From DASSCW01 sp036555005 (lineage in GTDB: Bacteria; Chloroflexota; Limnocylindria; QHBO01): a DNA stretch of 5,714 nt. The position numbers and the translations under genes were made by a program. The notes under the pieces are model-generated. The model had not been told where the DNA came from. It did not search any database and worked only from the letters and a program-made list of their open reading frames with translations. Location of the stretch: assembly GCA_036555005.1 (NCBI GenBank), contig DATBME010000108.1, forward strand, positions 1-5,714, read 5' to 3'. This document shows, piece by piece, positions 5,260 to 5,714 of this stretch. How positions within the stretch are numbered: position 1 is the first letter of the stretch; each line of letters begins with the position of its first letter.

Positions 5260-5714
5260 TCAGCCCGCGACATCCTCGTAGGCCTGGAGGCGGCAGACCA
5301 GGGTCAGGCCGATGCCCCGATACACGCCGAAGCCCATGGCCGAGCTCTGCAGGACGCCAAACCGATGGCCGTCATCGGCCCCCGCCTGCAGGGCCGCCAG
5401 GCTGATGGCCCGCCCGTAGCCGCGGCGCCGCGCGTCCTCCGCCACCGCGACGGCGTAGAGCCCGGCCGCTTCCCCGGCAGTGCATAGCGTGGCGCACGCC
5501 ACCGGCGTGCCGTCTCCGAGACGACCCACGAAGTGCTGCAGTGGGACCGATGCGCCCCACCCATCGCGCGCGCCGATGCGCTCGAAGGAGCCGGCGAAGA
5601 TGCCGCGCATGCCCAGCGGCTCGAGGACGGCCAGCACGTCGGCGAACTCGCCGGCTGAACGCACAACACGAATGCTGAAGTCGTCGTGGACGGGCGGCGG
5701 CGGCAGGGCGTCCA
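5260..5714 (-). CDS. GNAT-family N-acetyltransferase, 5' end outside window
   Basis: The C-terminal 150 residues of a GNAT enzyme, which moves an acetyl group from acetyl-CoA to an amine or similar acceptor in the cytosol. Motif A is clear: a beta strand LYAVAVAED followed by the CoA pyrophosphate-binding loop RRRGYG and its helix. Motif B follows with LQSSAMGFGVYRGIGL, matching the usual S-x-x-x-x-x-x-Y-x-x-x-GF pattern, though the usual GF is GL here. A GTG at 5664 could serve as a start, but the frame stays open without a stop to the window edge. The upstream residues (ALPPPPVHDDFSIRVV) read like a normal inter-domain or pre-domain segment, so the gene very probably begins beyond 5714. The acceptor substrate cannot be inferred. 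The stop lies about 50 bp upstream of the MFS -35, so the two genes are likely separate transcription units. Confidence 0.88.
   Translation of the reverse strand, partial: DALPPPPVHDDFSIRVVRSAGEFADVLAVLEPLGMRGIFAGSFERIGARDGWGASVPLQHFVGRLGDGTPVACATLCTAGEAAGLYAVAVAEDARRRGYGRAISLAALQAGADDGHRFGVLQSSAMGFGVYRGIGLTLVCRLQAYEDVAG

Overview
This is a high-GC bacterial window with six protein-coding genes, all on the minus strand and so read from high to low coordinates: a GNAT acetyltransferase (5' end outside the window), a 14-TM DHA2-type MFS exporter, a PadR-family regulator, a hydantoinase/dihydropyrimidinase, a small Ser/Thr/Pro-rich lipoprotein, and a diacylglycerol kinase-family lipid kinase (3' end outside the window). 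I see no rRNA, tRNA, CRISPR array or insertion sequence. High GC, GTG starts, weak or absent Shine-Dalgarno sequences, TANNNT hexamers 6-7 nt before several starts, and a lipoprotein style common in soil Chloroflexota (Limnocylindria-like) or deep actinobacterial genomes suggest such an organism. That placement is inference only; no marker gene is present.

Region by region. 5260-5714 holds the C-terminal 150 residues of a GNAT protein whose frame stays open past the window edge. A possible hairpin follows its stop. 5139-5210 is the best regulatory region in the window: a sigma70-type promoter (TTGACT, 17 bp, TATAGT) with an inverted repeat over its -10, flanked at equal distances by two ACTAGT palindromes. 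It drives the MFS exporter (3636-5138), and the PadR regulator (2983-3594) follows after 41 nt. The layout fits a self-regulated drug or metabolite efflux operon in which PadR represses its own promoter. The hydantoinase (1544-2929) starts 53 nt after padR and may be read through from it, or may have its own leaderless promoter. The 293-nt gap 1251-1543 contains no convincing gene. It holds seven ATGAC/GTCAT pentamers in strictly alternating orientation (1398-1505) and a possible lipoprotein promoter. The lipoprotein (636-1250) is followed after 58 nt by the lipid kinase (1-577).

Functionally, exporter and regulator form one clear unit. The hydantoinase (cyclic ureide ring opening), lipoprotein, lipid kinase and GNAT are not obviously linked, and no partner carbamoylase or pyrimidine-catabolism gene is visible. 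I did not find a clear novel multi-gene system. The most interesting signals are regulatory: the symmetric operator at the MFS promoter, the alternating pentamer cluster, and the repeated signature of leaderless starts.
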